A stretch of DNA of 64,000 nucleotides from Mesostigma viride (taxonomy: Eukaryota > Streptophyta > Mesostigmatophyceae > Mesostigmatales > Mesostigmataceae), in contig RPFO01000097.1 of NCBI GenBank assembly GCA_009746045.1, forward strand, positions 841,646 to 905,645. Direction: 5' to 3'. The notes beneath the pieces are model-generated. The model was given only the letters and a program-made list of their open reading frames with translations. It was not told where the DNA came from and did no database searches. Below are positions 59,165-64,000 of this stretch, one piece after another; positions within the stretch are counted from its first letter, which is position 1; every line of letters starts with the position of its first letter. The translations under genes were made by a program, and so were the position numbers.

Positions 59165-59962
59165 AAGTAAAAATTAAAAATTGAATTTAGGTACATGACT
59201 CCGTTGGGAGATCATAGAGCACGGATTCCATGGAATGATGGGGGTGCCGGGTGGCTAGCGGAGCCGCGAAAACTTGAGCTACAATAACTCTAGTCTAATC
59301 TAGAAAATCGTAACTACTCTACTCAGTAAAGCGCCCCTTCTTCCTGGGGGGGGGGAGGCTTGCCCACAGGTGCTGGCTCGTGGGCCTGGACAATGGTCTG
59401 CCATCTCCACTTGTCCTGCATGGCTGCTAGTCCATGCTAGAGAGATGGAGGAAACACGGTGTTCAAACTGAGCTGGGACCATAAGGTCGGCCAGAAACTG
59501 GTCTGTGTAGTTGATTGCTGGTCTACCACTGCACCCCGGCTCCTAGGGATGTCCTCAGTAGGGCCAGGCCATGTCAGGATATGCCGCCGTGCCTGCCGCC
59601 AAGCCGTTGTGGGCCGGCCAGGCCAAGCACGGTGTCTACCTGACTGGTTCGGGCAAGATGTCCTGCAAAGGCTATTCTACGATGCCTAATCTCATTGGAA
59701 ATGCGAGGCATACCCTTATACAAAGACTCGAGTGACCGGTGTGTGGAAAACCCTACAGCCAAAGCCTGCCGAAGCATCCAGGTTACCGTGCCGCCGGTTC
59801 AGCCGCGTGTTTAATTAGCTGGTCCGTGAGCGTCCAGGCCTTGGCCCCACACGTGATCACCGTGAGGACCAAGACCTTGAAGAGCACTCGCTTGTGGTCC
59901 TCGCCTAGGTCCTTCGAGTGCCAGAAGGTGTTGAGCGTGCGGAGCCTGGCCCAGGCCAGGCC
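59165..59962 (-). mobile_element. LINE A-type copy (3' part), interrupted at 59963
   Basis: The 3' hairpin (GATCTCCCAACGGAGTC) lies near 59194-59210. The 3'UTR and C-terminal ORF2 remnants (AVGFSTHRSLESLYKGMPRI, RRIAFAGHLARTSQVDT) run up to the codons for GLAWARL. There the ORF1-only tail starts. Its 5' part would lie beyond 64000 if the nest is intact. Confidence 0.7.
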
Positions 59963-60842
59963 AATTAATTAATTAGAAACATATAATATAACTCGGTTGG
60001 GAGTATATGTAGCACATAGCCCTGAGATCGAAGGGGCATATGGCTTTTAATACACTCTAAGCTACTTCCTGCAGGACAGTGGGGGAATGTAAACTGCCAC
60101 CGTAGTGTGGGTGCACAAAGTGCACCTGCCCACCGCTGTATTCAGGCACCTAGCTAGCCTAGTAGGGGCACCGACAGAGGGGGGATTCAAGATCAGCATG
60201 GCTATATACAGAAGCTAGGGCATGGCGTCTCAGCAGAGAGTAGCTCTCTGCGTGGGCACAGCATAACAAAATAAATAAAGCTAGGCATCATCTGGTGTGT
60301 GGCGCATCATGGGCACACATGTACATTAATTAATTAATAAATTAGACTCGTGCTCCCGTTGGGGAGTCACGGAGCATTAACCCCGATGGATGGATGGATG
60401 GATGGGTGCAAACAGTCCTACCGGTCTAATCTATCTACAGCAGCTACCTATGACATCTATCTAACAGCATTCTAACTACAACATCTATCTAGACAGCCTC
60501 ACGCTGCCCTATAGGGGAGCTGTCTGGCGTGCCTCCCGCGGGTTTGCACACGCGGGCGCTTCCCCACAGGGGGGGGCTCGTTGTCCTCTACGACCTGGGC
60601 CCACTTGGCCTTGTCCATCATCTTCGTCCAAATCACGGAGAGGCCTAGGCCCCCCATGTCCTCTACTAGCTGGTCTTTGCATGAAGGTGCGGGCCTTGCG
60701 GCGTCTAGGCATCACTGGGCCCGGCCCACGTCAGGAGGTGCCGGCCAGGCTGAGCTGGTCGCAGTCCTGCGGGGGGGCCACGTGAGGTGTCCACCTGGTT
60801 GGTGCGAGCTAAGTGCCCTACTAGCTGCAGGCGTCGCTGCTT

Positions 60843-62168
60843 CAGTGTATAATCATACGCCGTATTATACGCCGTATCGCGTGTATTATACGCGATACGC
60901 GAGCAGCGCGTACGAAAACGGGGTACTTTCGTACGCGCCGCGTATTTTTAGGGTATTTCTTGCGTATCGCGTATTTTTTAGCGTATTTTTTTGCGTATTT
61001 TTGGCTCCGGCATCAGTTTACAGCTCGGGTGAAGCGGAAGTTTCTAGACTAGGCTGCGGCGCGCCGAGTAGTAGAAACAATTAGTGAGCAGCAAGGTGCC
61101 ACTTGGCCAAGATCAATGCATATGGCTGCGTGTAGTGGCAGGACAGGAAGGCACCGTTCAAGAAGACAAAATGTGCCAAGATCGCGGTCTGCCAGCAAGA
61201 TCGCGGTGGTCACCTATCGTAGCATATCAACAGGCGCCATGGCTACGGAGAGTGAGGAGATGGACCATGATGATGATGGGGCCGATCGACGAGTTAGAGG
61301 CTGATTCTGAGGATGTTTGGACATATGTTAGCAAAGAGCGTGTCTTCAAGGATGGGCAGCAGACAAATAACTACCAAATGACGTGCTCAGAATGCAAGGC
61401 ACATTTCAAGGGTTCTTCTACCCGAGGAAGGTGCCATATCATGGGCGGGACGTATGCCAAGGATGCGAAAGTGAGCCCATGCTGCTCGAAGCCGCCCAAG
61501 GCATTGCGTCTCAAGCTGTTGAGGGAGCTAGCAGGCGGAGAAGGATGACAAGGCCAGGAAGAGAAAGGCGGGTAGTGACGCCGGGAAGCAGGCTGATGCG
61601 CGGGCGGCAGCCAAATTAAGGCAATTGCTTACTGACCTTGTAGAAACCGACGCCTCCGAGTGGCAGTCCGCTCATGCCAGCTCCTCCGGCATGGCCGGCT
61701 CTGGGCGCACTACTGCTGGGCCATCCGGTGCACTTTGTTAGCCTGCATGCCAGCCATAGAGCCTTTTGTATCCTTGCTTAATGCAGAACCATTATTAATG
61801 GCCGGCCTACGATGAGTAGGCAATGTGTCTTATTTCTCTCAAAATGTCTTATTCAGTACCCCTAGTTGAATATAAACTTGACGTTTTGTTGTGCTTTTAT
61901 TGAGTAACTATTCATTAGGGACAGCGCTTGTTGTTCTAGGTAGTGACGACGTTAGCAAGGCCATGTGATAATGTGGCATATAAAGCCAAACTTGTGATGC
62001 TAGAGAACATGTTGGGTTGGTCAGATTGATGAATGATCATCAAAACCATGCAAAAACAGACTTTTAAGGGGTTAGCGTACGATTAGCGTATAATACACCG
62101 TATGAAGCGTATTATACATTATACACCTGGGCCGCGTACGATAGCGTATTGCGTATGATTATACACTG
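60843..62168 (+). mobile_element. hAT-type DNA transposon, 8 bp target duplication
   Basis: CGCTGCTT flanks it at 60835-60842 and 62169-62176, and removing it restores LINE C coding (STIKQRRLQLVGHLAR). The ends are a perfect 18 bp inverted repeat, CAGTGTATAATCATACGC. CAG-starting ends plus an 8 bp duplication indicate hAT. Subterminal regions are packed with CGTAT/ATACG words. 1326 bp, too short for a complete hAT transposase. Confidence 0.85.
61084..61730 (+). pseudogene. BED-finger remnant of a hAT transposase
   Basis: Acidic start (DELEADSEDVWTYVSKERVF), then CSECKAHFKGSSTRGRCHIMGG, which fits a BED-type zinc finger (aromatic residues, C-x2-C, then a late C/H pair), the DNA-binding domain at the N-terminus of hAT transposases. 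A one-base frame change near 61535 leads to a basic helix (KDDKARKRKAG, AKLRQLLTDL) and a Ser/Gly-rich end with a stop near 61730. The RNase H-like catalytic domain and the C-terminal dimerisation domain are absent. Confidence 0.55.
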
Positions 62169-62176
62169 CGCTGCTT

Positions 62177-63004
62177 AATGGTGCTGGTGATATATGGCAT
62201 GCCCTGGTACAGGTCCTCATTGCGGACATGAGCAGCATATCCTACTCTGAAAATGGAACGCAGCATGTTGGTGACCGCGCCGTCCAGCTTGCGGGCCAGG
62301 TCGGCGGTGAGGGTCCACGTCTCGGCCCCATACGTGAGAACAGGACTGAGGACGAGGACCTTGAACAGGTCCTGTTTCTCGATCTTGCCCAGGGGCTTGT
62401 GCCACAGGGCCCGGTACTGGCGTAAAGCGTGCCAGGCGAGGGAGATGCGATGGTCCACATCAACCTCGCAGCTGGGGAGCAGGCTGCCCAGCAGCTTGAC
62501 GCGGTCCCGATACAGGACTCGAGAGCCGTCGAGGAGATAGAGGGGTGGCGGTGAGTGGGTGAGCCCAACCGCCAGGGCTTCTGTCTTCTTGCTGACCTCA
62601 AGCCCCACTGCACGGGCCTCGATAGCCAGGCAGTCAAGCCATGTATGCACGTGCCCAGTGTCCTCGAAGAGGGTGGTGTCGTCTGCGTAGATGATGTCTG
62701 CCAGCCGAATCTCCGTGTCCGCTCCGCCATGCCAGTATTTGTTAGCGACCTGCACCCCTGGTTCCCTACCCACGATGCGGGCAAATCGCTTGCGCGCCTG
62801 AATCATTACGTATTCGACCACAATAATGAAGAGGTAGGGCGACAGCACGCAGCCCTGCCACACACCCTTCTGTAAAGGGCATGGGGGCGTGGTCCCGTAA
62901 GAAGTGCGCACCGAAGTGGTGGACCCTTCATACAGGTTGCGGATGACAGCAATAAGGGGGCGGGGGATCCGGAACAACTCGAGGATGTCCCAAAGCGCCA
63001 GAAA
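62177..63004 (-). pseudogene. LINE C reverse transcriptase (palm to C-terminus)
   Basis: Open from the 5' truncation at 63004 to the hAT insertion: ALWDILELFRIPRPLIAVIR, then GVWQGCVLSPYLFIIVVEYV (motif B region), IIYADDTTLFE (62670-62702, catalytic), KLLGSLLPSCEVDVDHRIS and VLTYGAETWTL. No stop or frameshift over more than 270 codons. It continues after the hAT in 60834-60500 (RRLQLVGHLARTNQVDT). The uninterrupted frame suggests recent insertion. Confidence 0.85.
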
Positions 63005-63129
63005 ACATGTACATGACTAAGTAATGTTCATCATGAGTCAGCTGGTATAGTGCCTGTAGTAGGCGTGCATGTGCAAGGCCATGGTCTAACTATGCTACAC
63101 TACTAGTAACTGATGTATTCCCCTAAGCT

Positions 63130-64000
63130 GGGGCGTCTGGGCTCGCTGGGGCCGCGGGCATCGCGGGGGTCGCGTGCCAGGGCCAGTTGTGGCCGACGTA
63201 GATGGCCGCCCCCTTCCAGTACACCGGCTGCCCCGCTTTGGTCTGCCAGAGCTGGAGGTAGGTCGGCCATAGCTCCCGTCGCCGGTGTTGCTGCGCCAGG
63301 GTCAAGTCATCGTGCAGGGTGAAGGGAGTCTTCTCGAGCCGCTTGCGGCGTCTGAGAAAAGAAATCTTGTCCGCCGGGGTCTTTAATTAAGGTGAGAAGG
63401 AGCGGGGGCGGCCCTGCCTTACCCCGCACGCGGGGAAGACGGTAGGGCGACCAGCTCAATCTCACCAGTAAGGCCCGTGCGACCAAGGATTTCTCTCTCA
63501 AACGCACGTGCAACAAGCTTCTCGGAATTCTCACCTTCCACCAGGGCGAAGTTCTTGACGATGACGTTGAGGCTGCGCTTGGCGAGCCCGGCCTCCTCGC
63601 GGAGGTCGAGCGTCTGCTGCTGGAGCTGTGCTGCGACGGCGGAGGTGGTGGAGGTGGTGTGCTGCTTTACAAGCATGCCCGCCCAGGTCGGGATAGGAGG
63701 AGCATCACCAGCCAGGCCAGCTGGCTTGGCGGCAATGTCCTTCACCGCATGGGCGGTGATGCCTGCGGTGGTTTGCAGGCATCCGATGGCGATGGCGTTG
63801 TCCTGGAGGTGCTGGTCGATGTCGCGGAGCTGGGCGGTGATGGAGTCGGTGGAGACGGAGGGGGTGGCGGGGGGGGGAGGCGAGGCCGGGTCACTGGCGG
63901 TGGCGGTGGGGATGGCGGGGAGCTCAGCAGCCAGCGTGCGGCCCACAGCTGCCACATCTGCAGCTAGGGGCGTCACGTGCTGTGAGAGGGCTTCTTGGAG
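63130..64000 (-). pseudogene. LINE ORF1-like protein (ORF1-only element, runs off the window)
   Basis: The frame 63976-63419 reads HVTPLAADVAAVGRTLAAEL, a Ser/Thr/Pro-rich linker, DIDQHLQDNAIAIGCLQTTA, a helical AAQLQQQTLDLREEAG, then RSLNVIVKNFALVEGENSEK and FEREILGRTGLTGEIELVAL. After frame changes the C-terminal domain (GKAGPPPLLLTL, then LAQQHRRRELWPTYLQL) ends near 63130. It is the most complete ORF1 in the window. The N-terminus is upstream of the window edge (minus strand). Confidence 0.65.

Larger units (their letters stand above)
60327..63004 (-). mobile_element. LINE C, 5'-truncated, interrupted by a hAT element
   Basis: Target duplication ACATGTACAT (10 bp). Minus strand from 63004: RT from just before RLYEG-type motifs, YADD, thumb, C-terminal tail, 3'UTR with a GATGGATG run (60385), 3' hairpin (CTCCCGTTGGGGAG, 60354-60367) and a TTAAT tail. 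5' truncation is within the RT domain. Confidence 0.8.
59963..64000 (-). mobile_element. ORF1-only element interrupted by LINE C
   Basis: 3' tail at 59963 (TTAAT type), 3'UTR 59975-60326, interruption by LINE C (60327-63004), 3'UTR resumed at 63005-63120, then ORF1 (63130 to beyond 64000). ACATGTACAT on both sides (60317-60326, 63005-63014) is the LINE C target duplication. Confidence 0.8.

Overview
The window looks like a repeat-saturated stretch of nuclear DNA from a green alga, most likely chlamydomonadalean/volvocine. The evidence is short GT-AG introns, GC-rich codons, chlamydomonad-type retroelements (tyrosine-recombinase retrotransposons and several LINE lineages), Pro-rich coding stretches, and a TGTAA-type polyadenylation signal. 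Only two genes look like host genes. They are divergent neighbours: a small RRM/NOPS (DBHS-like) RNA-binding protein (41765-40360, minus, 3 exons) and a large Arg/Gly-rich, probably organelle-targeted protein (52314-56369, plus, 3 exons). A 9.7 kb Mutator-like element with apparently identical 210 bp terminal inverted repeats and a 9 bp target duplication sits in their shared intergenic space.

Layout. 1-13083: a cluster of DIRS/PAT-like tyrosine-recombinase retrotransposons. Copy 1 (plus) and copy 2 (minus) face each other as a large interrupted palindrome. Both join reverse transcriptase/RNase H to the recombinase through a canonical 2A ribosome-skipping motif, DVESNPGP. Copy 1 is split by a 3.2 kb non-autonomous element, and a gag-only derivative lies beyond copy 2. 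13090-13905: a Penelope-like RT fragment. 14490-17610: a LINE fragment with a hugely expanded microsatellite tail, split by a DNA transposon with an 8 bp target duplication. 17611-20810: an ORF1-only LINE-like element split by a TTAA-flanked DNA transposon. 22851-26683: a LINE (endonuclease plus RT) split at its YADD motif by an ORF1-only element. 27236-28500: CA-rich low-complexity DNA. 29812-30655: a second gag-like ORF. 30692-34026: a complete piggyBac element. 34027-38689: a LINE fragment and a full-length single-ORF LINE with a 12 bp target duplication. 39586-56604: the two host genes and the Mutator-like element. 56699-64000: more ORF1-only and LINE copies, ending in a four-level nest (LINE > ORF1-only element > LINE > hAT).

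Three points deserve most attention: the 2A junction in the tyrosine-recombinase retrotransposons; a family of ORF1-only elements sharing its 3' hairpin with EN-RT LINEs that lack a visible ORF1, suggesting a two-component LINE system; and the large Mutator-like element, which carries a spliced-looking gene that runs into two giant minisatellites open on both strands.
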